Below are positions 1 through 7,641 of a DNA stretch of 63,379 nt, piece by piece. This stretch comes from Candidatus Rokuibacteriota bacterium. GTDB lineage: Bacteria > Methylomirabilota > Methylomirabilia > Rokubacteriales > CSP1-6. A program made the position numbers and the translations under genes. Within the stretch, counting starts at the first letter, position 1. Each line of letters starts with the position of its first letter. The notes under the pieces were generated by a model. It worked only from the letters and a program-made list of their open reading frames with translations. It was not told the DNA's origin and did not search any database. Location of the stretch: the NCBI GenBank assembly GCA_003220225.1, contig QHRU01000058.1, forward strand, positions 1 through 63,379, given 5' to 3'.

Positions 1-1254
1 ATCGACGTCCTCCGCCGTCGCGTTGTAGACGATGTTCTTCACGGGATCGCGCAGGGGCGTCATGCCCCACGACGACGCCTTCCACAGGACGAGATCGGCG
101 GTGGCGCCGGCGGCGATGCGGCCGAGGTCGTCGCGGCCCAGCGCGCGGGCGCCGCCGAGCGTGGCGGCGTCGAACACGTCGGCGGCGGTCGTGGCCGCCG
201 TGTTGCGCTCGACGATCTTGCTGCCGATGGCGGCCCAGCGCATGGCCTCGATGACGGACTGCGGATTGGTGTCGGTGCCGAGCGCGACGTTGATGCCGGC
301 CTTGCGGTAGAGCGCGAAGGACTCCATGAGCATACCGCGCCGCATGAAGACCCACGGCGCGTGGGCGACGGAGCAGCCGGTCTCGGCCATGATGGCGACG
401 TCGCCCGACGGGTAGTTGGTCCACGACGAGCCGCCGACGATGATGGCGTGGCCGAGGATGGTGTTCTCGCCGAGCACGCCGAGATCGTCGAGCCAGGCGA
501 TCGGCGACATCCCGTGGCGCTGGAGCATCTCGTTGAACTCGACGACCGACTGCGAGGCGTGCACGGTATACGGGCGCCCGGCGTCGTCGGCGCGGTCCTT
601 GGCCTCGCGCAGCAGCTCGGGCGTGCACGTGTCGACTTGCATCGGCGAGAACGCGCAGCGCACGAGGCCTCCGTGGGCTCCGTCGTGCTTCTCGAAGAAC
701 TCCACGGCGCGCCTCAGCCCCTGCCGCCCGGCCTCCTCGTCCCACTCCCACACGACCCGCCGCCCGTCGCGCGTGAGCCAGCGCCCCGAGCGGAACCCCA
801 GGCCCATGTACACCCGCAGCCCGTAGTGCGCGGCGCGCTCGACGACGTAGGCGCCCAGGCCGCCGATCTCCAGGCACGTGGTGACGCCGCCCCGCAGCAG
901 CTCGGCCATGGAGAAATCGACGCAGGCGCGCCCGGCCTCCTCGTCTTGCGCCTCGCCGCGGACGGGCAGCATCTCGAACAGCCCCGAGTACCAGAACTGC
1001 GGGCTGCCGCGGTCCTCGATGAACGAGCGATCGAGGGGCGAGCCGGCGATGTGCGCGTGGGTGGTGATGAGTCCCGGGGTCAGCACGCGGTCGCGCGCGT
1101 CCAGCGTCTCGTCGACCTGCCCCTCGCCGCCGCGGCCGACGTGAACGATGCGGGCGCCCTCCACGACGACCACGCCATCGCGCAGCAGGCGGTGACCGCC
1201 GCCGTCGAAGGCGATGATCCAGCCCGCTCTGATCGCGACGCGCCGGGTCGTCAC
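1..1254 (-). CDS. Amidohydrolase of the ATZ/TRZ-type family (3' end outside window)
   Basis: Metal-dependent hydrolase of the amidohydrolase superfamily (chlorohydrolase/guanine deaminase-like branch), which acts on C-N or C-Cl bonds of heterocycles and amides. The 418 visible codons include the metal motif THAHIAG (H66, H68), a VHASQ histidine, a GHAII histidine and the late catalytic Asp in LGTDTNP, so the barrel is intact up to the window edge. The start is a GTG at 1254 that overlaps the stop of the upstream KAS III gene in a GTGA, implying co-transcription. The C-terminus runs past base 1. The substrate cannot be told from sequence; the abundance of nitrogen-scavenging genes downstream makes a nitrogenous substrate attractive but unproven. 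Confidence 0.85.
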   Translation of the reverse strand, partial: MTTRRVAIRAGWIIAFDGGGHRLLRDGVVVVEGARIVHVGRGGEGQVDETLDARDRVLTPGLITTHAHIAGSPLDRSFIEDRGSPQFWYSGLFEMLPVRGEAQDEEAGRACVDFSMAELLRGGVTTCLEIGGLGAYVVERAAHYGLRVYMGLGFRSGRWLTRDGRRVVWEWDEEAGRQGLRRAVEFFEKHDGAHGGLVRCAFSPMQVDTCTPELLREAKDRADDAGRPYTVHASQSVVEFNEMLQRHGMSPIAWLDDLGVLGENTILGHAIIVGGSSWTNYPSGDVAIMAETGCSVAHAPWVFMRRGMLMESFALYRKAGINVALGTDTNPQSVIEAMRWAAIGSKIVERNTAATTAADVFDAATLGGARALGRDDLGRIAAGATADLVLWKASSWGMTPLRDPVKNIVYNATAEDVD

Positions 1255-3110
1255 TTCGCAACGATCGCCGGGTCGAGGCGCATCACGACGTAGCCGCCGA
1301 CGGCGCCCGCGCCGAAGCCCGGCGCGAAGAGCCGCATGGGCCGGTCGATCTTGCCGTCCTGCACGGCGTCGTAAATGGCCAACGGAATCGACGCCGACGA
1401 CGTGTTGCCGACGCGCTCGATGTTGAAATAGAGCTGCTCGGGCGCCAGGCCCGCCGCCTTGGCGTAATGAACGACCATCGTCTTGTTCGCCTGGTGCGGC
1501 ACGATGAGGTCGATGGCCTGGAGCAGGCTGCGCCCGCCGCCGTCGGGACTCGGCAAGGCGTCCAGCTCGCGGATCATCTGCGTGAGATAGCGCTTCACGA
1601 GCGCCTTCACCTCGGGCCCGTAGACGGTGATGTTGTTGTCGAAGTCCGGGTTCGGCCAGACGATCGAGTCCACCTCGCTCATGGGCCCGCTGGCGTAGGT
1701 CTGGTAGTACTCGATGTCGGGCGCGGCGCCGGCGGGGGCGGGGCCGACCACGACGGCGGCGGCGCCGTCGCCGAAGATCATGCGCGAGGTGCGCACGGTG
1801 CCGATCTTGTCGGAGAACTTCTCGCCGCACACGACGAGCACCGGCCGCTCGACCTCCTGGAGCAGGCGCACCGCCTCCGAGAGCCCGTAGGGCAGCCCCG
1901 CGCAGGCGGCCACGATGTCGCACGATGCGTGGGTCTGGAACATGCCGAGCCGGCCCGACAGCCAGGTGGCGAGGGACGGCATCATCTTCGCGCTCGTGCA
2001 CGAGCAGAAGAGCACGGCGCCGATCTCCTCGGGCTTGCGGCGAGCCTTGTCGAGCGCGCCCTGGGCGGCGAGCAGCGCGATGTGGTCGAGGTCGAGATCG
2101 GTGTAGAGCCGCTGGCGAATGCCCGTCTTCTCCTCGATCTCGTCGGCCGTCATCGGCGACCAGGAGTAGGCCGCGTTACGAATGAGGTCGTCGTTGGTGC
2201 ACGGCCGCTCGCCCTGGTACACGGCCAGCGACTCCAGCCGCGGCATCACGCGGAACTGCCGGCGCACGTCGACGGGCGGGTAGGGCGTCGTGGGCTGCCG
2301 CGAGGCGAGGGCGGGCGGCTTGGGCGGCCGGCTGCGCTGGCCGCGCTTGACGCGGCGGATGAAGTCGCGCACCTCGTCGCTGCGCGGATGGTAGACGACC
2401 ACGAAGTCGTCGTCGGCCAGCTTGCCCACCTCGACCACGCGCATGCGGTCGCGGTTCCAGCGGAACTGGTTGTGGAGCACCATCATCTGGCGCAGCAGCG
2501 CCTCGAGCTCCGGCACCGCGTGGCTGCACTCGATGATGTCGTCGTGGCCGTAGCCCGGGAAGTCGGGGTTGTGCACCGACAGGTGATAGGTCAGGTTGCG
2601 CGGGCTCGTGAGGATCTCGGCGACGGTCGGCTTGATCGGTTCCAGTTCCGCGCCGGCGCCCGCCTTGTGCCGGAACACGTCGATGAGCACGCGGAAGATC
2701 TTGTCCTCGGTGCCCTCGTCCCACGTCGGCTTGAGTGCGCGATACCCACGCTCGATGGCTGCGGTGAGCTCGCCGCTCTCCCACGGCTTGAAGATCGGCA
2801 GGAAGATGTCGTCGCGCATGCGCGGCACGTCGCGCCAGCGCGTCGGGCGCTTCTCGTACATCGTCAGCGCGTAGCGGTTGACCCAGAAGAGGTCCAGCGC
2901 GAGATCGCGCAGCAGGTCGTACCGGCCGCGGTACGCGCCCGACTCCAGGCGCGTGACGATGTCGGTCTCCGTCGGCGCCTTCTCCTCGAAGTCGCGTCGG
3001 ATCACCGCCGCGAACTGATCGAGCGTCTCGAAGACGGAGAAGTCGAGGTTCGGGAAAAAGTTGGAGGGGAAGACCATCCGACCGTAGCGATTGATCACGA
3101 AAGGCTTCAT
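1251..3110 (-). CDS. Long 3-oxoacyl-ACP synthase III-like protein with a ~290-residue N-terminal domain
   Basis: A 619-residue protein whose last ~325 residues are a FabH/KAS III thiolase fold: the N-lobe motif PCTNDDLIRNA near residue 303, catalytic Cys403 in VAACAGLPYG, His in VPHQANKT and Asn in GNTSSASIP. It should condense an acyl-CoA or acyl-ACP with a second acyl unit. Ordinary FabH is about 320 residues. Here an alpha/beta region of ~290 residues, rich in Trp and Arg and with no motif I recognise, precedes it, joined by a Pro/Arg-rich linker (residues ~253-290). The ATG at 3110 has a GAGGAG Shine-Dalgarno. The promoter is shared with the divergent selenoprotein-like gene. Confidence 0.85.
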   Translation of the reverse strand: MKPFVINRYGRMVFPSNFFPNLDFSVFETLDQFAAVIRRDFEEKAPTETDIVTRLESGAYRGRYDLLRDLALDLFWVNRYALTMYEKRPTRWRDVPRMRDDIFLPIFKPWESGELTAAIERGYRALKPTWDEGTEDKIFRVLIDVFRHKAGAGAELEPIKPTVAEILTSPRNLTYHLSVHNPDFPGYGHDDIIECSHAVPELEALLRQMMVLHNQFRWNRDRMRVVEVGKLADDDFVVVYHPRSDEVRDFIRRVKRGQRSRPPKPPALASRQPTTPYPPVDVRRQFRVMPRLESLAVYQGERPCTNDDLIRNAAYSWSPMTADEIEEKTGIRQRLYTDLDLDHIALLAAQGALDKARRKPEEIGAVLFCSCTSAKMMPSLATWLSGRLGMFQTHASCDIVAACAGLPYGLSEAVRLLQEVERPVLVVCGEKFSDKIGTVRTSRMIFGDGAAAVVVGPAPAGAAPDIEYYQTYASGPMSEVDSIVWPNPDFDNNITVYGPEVKALVKRYLTQMIRELDALPSPDGGGRSLLQAIDLIVPHQANKTMVVHYAKAAGLAPEQLYFNIERVGNTSSASIPLAIYDAVQDGKIDRPMRLFAPGFGAGAVGGYVVMRLDPAIVAK

Positions 3111-3131
3111 CGCGGGGGCTCCTCGACGGCG

Positions 3132-3141
3132 ACTATATAAT
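3132..3141. promoter_or_regulatory. Shared bidirectional -10 box
   Basis: The decamer ACTATATAAT reads as TATAAT on the plus strand (3136-3141, 5 nt before the ATG of the plus gene) and as TATAGT on the minus strand (3139-3134, upstream of the KAS III gene). I see no good -35 hexamer on either side. The plus transcript would be essentially leaderless; the minus one has a short leader with a Shine-Dalgarno. Confidence 0.6.
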
Positions 3142-3146
3142 GAGGC

Positions 3147-3809
3147 ATGGCCATTCTCCAGTCCCGCGACGAAGACGCCGTCCGCAAGGAGTTCCAGCGC
3201 ATCGCCGGGCCCGTCAAGCTGGTGGTGTTTTCGCAAGAGCTGGTGGCGGGCGACCTCTGCCGCCAGAACGAGCAGCTCATCAAGGAAGTCGCCGCGCTCT
3301 CGGACCAGATCAGCGTCGAGGTGCTCAACCCGGCGATCGACAAGGAGCGCGCGCAGGCCTATGGCATCGAGGAGGTGCCGGCCACCGTCGTGGAGGGCGC
3401 GCGCGACTACGGCGTGCGCTTTCTCGGCATCCCGGCGGGCTACGAGTTCAGCAACCTGATCGACTCGATCATCGCCGTCTCCAGCGGCGAGGCCGCGCTG
3501 ACCGACGACACGAAGGCGTCGCTGGCCGCGCTCGCCGGCGACGTCGACATCAAGGTCTTCTCGACCCCCACCTGACCGCACTGTCCCCGGGCCGTGCGCC
3601 TGGCACAGCACATGGCGATCGCGTCCGACCGCGTGACGGCGACCGCGATCGACGCGACCGAGTTTCCGGAGCTCGCGCGCGCCTATCAGGTGAGCGGCGT
3701 GCCGAAGATCGTGATCAACGACCGCGTCGAGCTGCTCGGCGCCTACCCGGAGCCGCAGTTCCTCGAGGCGGTGCTGCGCGGCGCCACCGACCCTGCCGGC
3801 GACCAGTAA
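3147..3809 (+). CDS. Two-domain thioredoxin-fold protein with in-frame UGA at the active site (probable selenoprotein)
   Basis: Read through the TGA at 3573-3575, this is a 220-residue protein of the glutaredoxin-like protein disulfide oxidoreductase (PDO) type: two thioredoxin-fold halves of ~110 residues. The TGA falls at residue 143 in FSTPT-U-PHC, exactly where the family has the first Cys of its C-terminal CxxC, and the frame continues without a shift into a canonical thioredoxin ending (GVPKIVIND). A 10-bp hairpin follows (see SECIS entry). In the N-terminal half the first motif is degenerate (GDLC, only Cys38), so redox activity would rest on U143/C146. The start ATG sits 5 nt after TATAAT, so the transcript is probably leaderless. 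The alternative is a TGC-to-TGA mutation or sequencing error. No selenium machinery is in the window. Confidence 0.75.
3581..3608 (+). promoter_or_regulatory. Candidate bacterial SECIS hairpin
   Basis: Directly after the in-frame TGA, CTGT (3581-3584) pairs with ACAG (3605-3608). After a C-C mismatch, CC (3586-3587) pairs with GG (3602-3603). After a bulged C, GGGC (3589-3592) pairs with GCCT (3598-3601). The apical loop is CGTGC (3593-3597). The loop begins 17 nt after the TGA and has G at its second position followed by U, within the published limits for bacterial SECIS elements (loop 16-37 nt from UGA, a G among the first two loop bases). Confidence 0.6.
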
Positions 3810-4155
3810 GCGGCTCTTCGCCTACGGCACCCTGATGCGCGGCTACGGGCGGCAACGCCTGCTGGCGCGCGGCGCGACGTTCCTGGGCAAGGGCAGCGTC
3901 GCCGGCCGGCTCCTGAACCTGGGCCGCTATCCCGGGCTGGTCGCCGGCGCCGGGCGGGTGACGGGTGAGCTCTACCGCCTGGACGACCCCGAACTTCTCC
4001 CGGTCCTCGATCGGGAGGAGGGGTACAATTTCCAGCGCTCGATCACGATCGTGACGCTCGCGGGCGGCCGGCGCGCGCGGGCGTGGGTCTATCGTTACTG
4101 CGGCCCGCGCGAGCGCGCGGTGCCGGTCCCTCACGGCGACTACCGGAGGATTTGA
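3793..4155 (+). CDS. Gamma-glutamylcyclotransferase-like (AIG2/GGCT fold) protein
   Basis: A ~120-residue GGCT/AIG2-fold protein with the substrate-binding signature LFAYGTLMRG at its N-terminus and the conserved DREEGYNFQR segment holding the catalytic Glu. Such enzymes cyclise gamma-glutamyl amines or related compounds. The first ATG in frame (3835) lies inside the YGTL motif, so the true start must be upstream. The only start-like codon before it is CTG at 3793, overlapping the end of the previous gene by 17 nt. Translation is probably coupled to that gene. The exact start is uncertain. Confidence 0.7.
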   Translation: MPATSKRLFAYGTLMRGYGRQRLLARGATFLGKGSVAGRLLNLGRYPGLVAGAGRVTGELYRLDDPELLPVLDREEGYNFQRSITIVTLAGGRRARAWVYRYCGPRERAVPVPHGDYRRI

Positions 4156-5538
4156 ATGGCAGCCACTGCCGCCGAGATCATCAAGGCCGACCAGGAGCAC
4201 CTGATCCACCCGCTGCACCATCCGATCGATCACGCCGAGCCGATGATCTATGTGCGCGGCAAGGGCGCGACGATCGAGACGCTGGGCGGGGAGCGCTACA
4301 TCGACGGGCTCGCCGGCCTCTGGAACGTCAACGTCGGCCACGGCCGCGCCGAGCTGGCCGAGGCGGCGGCCGCGCAGATGAAGGATATGGCCTACTTCTC
4401 CGCGTACGCCGGCTCGTCCAACCTGCCGGCCGTGCAGCTCGCCGAGAAGCTCGTGGGGCTCGCCTACGACAACATGCAGGCCGTCTTCTTCACGTGCGGC
4501 GGCGCCGAGTCCAACGAGTCGGCGTTCAAGACCGCGCGCTTCTACTGGAAGGCCAGGGGCAAGCCCGACAAGTTCAAGGTCATCGCGCGCCAGAACGCCT
4601 ACCACGGCGTGACCCAGCAGGCGATGAGCGCGACGGGCATGGCCGCCTACTGGAAGATGTTCGAGCCGCGCGTGCCCGGCTTCGTGCACATCCCGACCTG
4701 CTATCCGTACCGTCAACAAGATTCCAAGCCCGGCGAGACGGCGGGGCAGACGGCGGCGCGCCTGCTCGACGAGGCGATCTCGCGCGAGGGGCAGGAGACG
4801 GTGGCCGCCTTCATCGCCGAGCCGATCCATGGCGGCGGCGGCGTCCTCTATCCCGACGACGACTACTTCCGGCTCGTGCGCGAGGTGTGCACGAAGCGCG
4901 AGGTGCTCTTCATCTCCGACGAGGTGATCACGGGCTTCTGCCGCACCGGGCGCTGGTTCGCGCTCTCGCACTGGAACGTCAAGCCCGACATCATGTCGTT
5001 CGCCAAGGGCGTGACCTCCGGCTACCTGCCGCTGGGCGGCATCATGGTGAGCCGCGAGATCAAGGACACGATGGACTCGGTCAAGCCCGAGGATCGCTGG
5101 ATGCACGCGTACACCTACTCCGGCCACCCGACGTGCTGCGCGGTGGGGCTGAAGAACATCGAGATCATGGAGCGCGAGCGGCTCTGGGAGAAGGCGGCCG
5201 GGATGGGCACGCGGCTGTTCACGGGGCTGCAGCAGGCGTTCAAGGACCATCCCAACGCCGGCGACATCCGCGGCGGTAAGGGGCTGCTCGCCGCCGTCGA
5301 GCTGGTGGAGGACAAGGCCTCCAAGCGCAGCTTCGCCGCCGACAAGAAGATCGGGCCGCGCATCCAGCAGGAGATGACCAAGCGCGGCGTCATCACCCGC
5401 GTGCGGCCCACGAGCGGGGCGCACCCGGCGACGGCCGACATCATCATGTTCGCCCCGGCGCTGGTGATCACGGAGGCCGAGGTCGATCGCCTCGTGTCGG
5501 TCACGCGCGACGCGGTGAAGTCAGTGCTGGGCGTCTGA
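4156..5538 (+). CDS. Class III (omega) aminotransferase
   Basis: A 460-residue PLP-dependent aminotransferase of fold type I, class III. The PLP lysine is K284 in SFAKGVTSGY, preceded by the SDEVITGFCRTGRW motif with the PLP-nitrogen Asp. The phosphate-binding region is FFTCGGAESNESAFK. Family members move an amino group between omega-amines or beta-amino acids and pyruvate or 2-oxoglutarate. Its ATG touches the stop of the cyclotransferase gene and is preceded by GGAGG at about 4146, so the two are co-transcribed. Paired with a GGCT-like enzyme, a polyamine or gamma-amino-acid role is possible, but the sequence does not fix the substrate. Confidence 0.9.
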   Translation: MAATAAEIIKADQEHLIHPLHHPIDHAEPMIYVRGKGATIETLGGERYIDGLAGLWNVNVGHGRAELAEAAAAQMKDMAYFSAYAGSSNLPAVQLAEKLVGLAYDNMQAVFFTCGGAESNESAFKTARFYWKARGKPDKFKVIARQNAYHGVTQQAMSATGMAAYWKMFEPRVPGFVHIPTCYPYRQQDSKPGETAGQTAARLLDEAISREGQETVAAFIAEPIHGGGGVLYPDDDYFRLVREVCTKREVLFISDEVITGFCRTGRWFALSHWNVKPDIMSFAKGVTSGYLPLGGIMVSREIKDTMDSVKPEDRWMHAYTYSGHPTCCAVGLKNIEIMERERLWEKAAGMGTRLFTGLQQAFKDHPNAGDIRGGKGLLAAVELVEDKASKRSFAADKKIGPRIQQEMTKRGVITRVRPTSGAHPATADIIMFAPALVITEAEVDRLVSVTRDAVKSVLGV

Positions 5539-5552
5539 GGCGGGGGCCCGCG

Positions 5553-5747
5553 ATGCGACTGATCACGGCCCACCGGATCCTGATCGTCGCGGGCATCGCC
5601 TTCTTCCTGCTCTACGCCCTCATCGAGGCGCGCGCCTGGGTCCGCACGGGCTCCGGGGCCGCGCTCGCGCAGGCGCTCGTCTCCCCGCTGATCTCCGTCG
5701 GCTTCTGGCTCTACTACCGCTCGCTGGCCAAGCGGTGGGGCCGGTAG
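5553..5747 (+). CDS. Small membrane protein, two predicted TM helices
   Basis: A 64-residue hydrophobic protein with helices at about residues 8-26 and 40-57, separated by a short loop with Arg and Trp, and ending in a basic tail (KRWGR). I recognise no family. It lies 14 nt after the aminotransferase and overlaps the next gene by 13 nt, so it belongs to the same operon. Confidence 0.6.
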   Translation: MRLITAHRILIVAGIAFFLLYALIEARAWVRTGSGAALAQALVSPLISVGFWLYYRSLAKRWGR

Positions 5748-6121
5748 CCGCGGGCGCCTCGCCGGTCGCGACGCTCATCTACGACGGTGAGTGCGCGGTG
5801 TGCCGCGCCAGCGCGCTCTGGATCATGCGGCGGGCGATGGACGGCGGCGCCCTCGAGATCCTGCCGTGCCGCTCGGCGCCCCGCCGGGCGCGCTTTCCCC
5901 ACATCACCGACGCGCAGTGCATGACCGCCATGCAGCTCGTCCTTCCCGACGGCCGCGTGCTCGCCGGCGCCGACGCCATGCCCGAGCTGCTGCGCCGGAT
6001 CCCGCGCTGGCGCCGGGTCGCGTCGCTCTTCGCGCTGCCGGGCATGCGTCCGCTCGGGCGCGTCGTCTATGCGTGGATCGCGCGCAATCGGATGCGCGTG
6101 TCCTGTGCAATAACGAAATAG
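5735..6121 (+). CDS. DCC-family thiol-disulfide oxidoreductase (DUF393)
   Basis: A 128-residue protein with the family-defining YDGECAVC motif (C20xxC23) close to the N-terminus and a conserved pattern of Arg and Leu in the C-terminal half, as in DCC/DUF393 proteins, which have a thioredoxin-like fold. A GTG start at 5735 overlaps the previous small gene. It is the last gene of this plus-strand group; about 280 nt of regulatory DNA follows. Function beyond thiol-disulfide exchange is inferred. Confidence 0.8.
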   Translation: MGPVAAGASPVATLIYDGECAVCRASALWIMRRAMDGGALEILPCRSAPRRARFPHITDAQCMTAMQLVLPDGRVLAGADAMPELLRRIPRWRRVASLFALPGMRPLGRVVYAWIARNRMRVSCAITK

Positions 6122-6153
6122 TCTCCCTGCCACGCGAAGTAGCAGCGAGCGCC

Positions 6154-6236
6154 GCGCTGCAAACGAATCCGGCAGCGCGAGCGTGCCCGTGTCACGCGCA
6201 ATGAGCGCGTAACTCCGCGTCACAGCGATCTCGCTG
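6154..6236 (+). promoter_or_regulatory. Inverted repeats upstream of the nitrate operon
   Basis: Three short inverted repeats sit 50-135 nt before the predicted sigma-54 start site: GCGCTGC (6154-6160)/GCAGCGC (6172-6178), ACGCGC (6194-6199)/GCGCGT (6205-6210), and CAGCGA (6223-6228)/TCGCTG (6231-6236). The position suits activator (enhancer-binding) sites. No match to a known operator is claimed. Confidence 0.35.
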
Positions 6237-6262
6237 CCGGCGAGCGGACGGACGCGCTCGCG

Positions 6263-6278
6263 TGGCATGCCCGCTGCA
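6263..6278 (+). promoter_or_regulatory. Sigma-54 (-24/-12) promoter of the nitrate assimilation operon
   Basis: TGGCATGCCCGCTGCA contains GG (6264-6265) and GC (6276-6277) exactly 10 nt apart, close to the RpoN consensus TGGCAC-N5-TTGCA. The start site would be about 6289, leaving a ~117-nt leader. The same layout occurs before the other two nitrogen operons of the window. Confidence 0.65.
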
Positions 6279-6354
6279 TTCCTCCCCCTCCGAGTTCGCG
6301 CCGACGACGGCGCGGATGGACGCTCACGGCGCCGTTGCCGCGTTCGCAGGCACG

Positions 6355-6372
6355 GCGCCATTTTTTTGGCGC
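6355..6372 (+). promoter_or_regulatory. Leader stem-loop before the nitrate operon
   Basis: GCGCCA (6355-6360) and TGGCGC (6367-6372) flank a six-T loop, 33 nt before the GTG. A second palindrome, ACGGCGCCGT, is at 6326-6335. Both lie in the predicted leader. They could serve leader-mediated control, as in nas operons under NasR, but no terminator U-tract follows the hairpin. Confidence 0.3.
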
Positions 6373-6405
6373 GCGTCATCGAGGAGCGCCAAGAAGGGGG
6401 AATGC

Positions 6406-7641
6406 GTGACTCGTCGCGACTTCGTGAAGACCACCGCCGCGGCCGCGCTGCTGGCCGGCGTGCCGCTCGGCTGGCGCGGAACGGCGTACGCGTCGGACGC
6501 GCCGGAGACGCCGAAGGTCCGCATCGGCATCATCGCGCTCACCGACTGTTCGTCGATCGTGATGGCCCACGAGCTGGGCCTGTTCAAGAAGCAGGGCATC
6601 GAATCGACGATCTCGAAGGAGGCGTCGTGGGCGGTCATCCGCGACCGCCTCACGCTCGGTGAGAACCAGGCGACCCACTTGCTGCTCGGCATCCCGTACG
6701 CGGCGACCATGGGGCTCCAGGGCTCGCCCGTGAAACCGATGATCATCCCCATGTACCTCAACCGGAACGGGCAGGCGATCACGCTCACCAAGGCGCTGCT
6801 CGACAAGGGCGTCAAGACACCGCAGCAGCTCAAGCCGCTGGCGCTGGAGGCGAAGGCCAAGGGCAGCCCGATGACGTTCGCGATGACGTACCCGCCGGGC
6901 ACGCACGCGATGTGGACGCGCTACTGGCTCGCCGCCGGCGGCATCAATCCCGACCGCGACGTCTCGCTCATCACGATTCCGCCCGCCCAGATGGTCGCCA
7001 ACATGAAGGTCGGCAAGATGGACGGCTACTGCGTCGGCGAGCCGTGGGGCGCGCGCGCCATCGCCGACGGCATCGGCTTCACGGCGATCACCACGCAGCA
7101 GATCTGGAAGGATCACCCCGAGAAGGTGCTCGGGTTCACCGAGGAGTTCGCGACGAAAAACCCCAAGACGGTCAAGGCGGTGATGCGCGCGATCCTCGAG
7201 GCGAGCCAGTGGAACGACAAGCTCGAGAACCGTCCGAAGATGGCGGAGGTCGTCGGCCAGCCGCAGTACGTCAACGCCGCGAAGGAGGTCATCCTCGGCC
7301 GCATGCTCGGCGAGTACGACTACGGCGACGGGCGCAGGGAGAAGGACAAGTACTACATGACCTTCTTCGACCGTCAGACGAACTTCCCGATGAAGTCGCA
7401 CGGCACGTGGTGGCTCACACAGTTCCGGCGCTGGGGAATGGTGAAGGAGCCGCCGGACTACAAGGGCCTCGTCGACCGCGTGCACCGGCCCGACATCTAT
7501 CGCGAGGCGGCCAAAGAGATGGGCATCGAGACCCCGCGCGGCGACTCGCAGAAGGAGACGTTCTTCGACGGCGGCGTCTTCGACCCGGCGGACCCGGAGA
7601 AGTACGTCAAGAGCTTCGCCGTCCACACCATGGGGGCGTGA
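6406..7641 (+). CDS. nrtA: NitT/TauT-type ABC transporter substrate-binding protein (nitrate)
   Basis: A 411-residue periplasmic binding protein of the NrtA/CmpA family. A GTG at 6406, preceded by AAGGGGG, gives an N-terminus with the twin-arginine motif TRRDFVK and an Ala-rich h-region (residues 2-25), indicating Tat export. The body has the family hallmarks SWAVIRDRL and GEPWGARAI. Longer N-terminal extensions to 6262 are open but would bury the signal and run over the sigma-54 promoter. It heads an operon of permease, two ATPases, nitrate and nitrite reductases and siroheme genes, so nitrate (possibly nitrite) is the likely ligand. Confidence 0.88.
   Translation: MTRRDFVKTTAAAALLAGVPLGWRGTAYASDAPETPKVRIGIIALTDCSSIVMAHELGLFKKQGIESTISKEASWAVIRDRLTLGENQATHLLLGIPYAATMGLQGSPVKPMIIPMYLNRNGQAITLTKALLDKGVKTPQQLKPLALEAKAKGSPMTFAMTYPPGTHAMWTRYWLAAGGINPDRDVSLITIPPAQMVANMKVGKMDGYCVGEPWGARAIADGIGFTAITTQQIWKDHPEKVLGFTEEFATKNPKTVKAVMRAILEASQWNDKLENRPKMAEVVGQPQYVNAAKEVILGRMLGEYDYGDGRREKDKYYMTFFDRQTNFPMKSHGTWWLTQFRRWGMVKEPPDYKGLVDRVHRPDIYREAAKEMGIETPRGDSQKETFFDGGVFDPADPEKYVKSFAVHTMGA

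Noticed and set aside
361-1293. Plus-strand 310-codon frame over the amidohydrolase
   Set aside because: The minus strand carries the metal-binding motifs of an amidohydrolase; the plus frame is a shadow.
6262-6405. Extended N-terminus of the nitrate-binding protein from GTG 6262
   Set aside because: It would put 48 low-quality residues before the Tat signal and overlap the sigma-54 promoter; GTG 6406 has a ribosome site.
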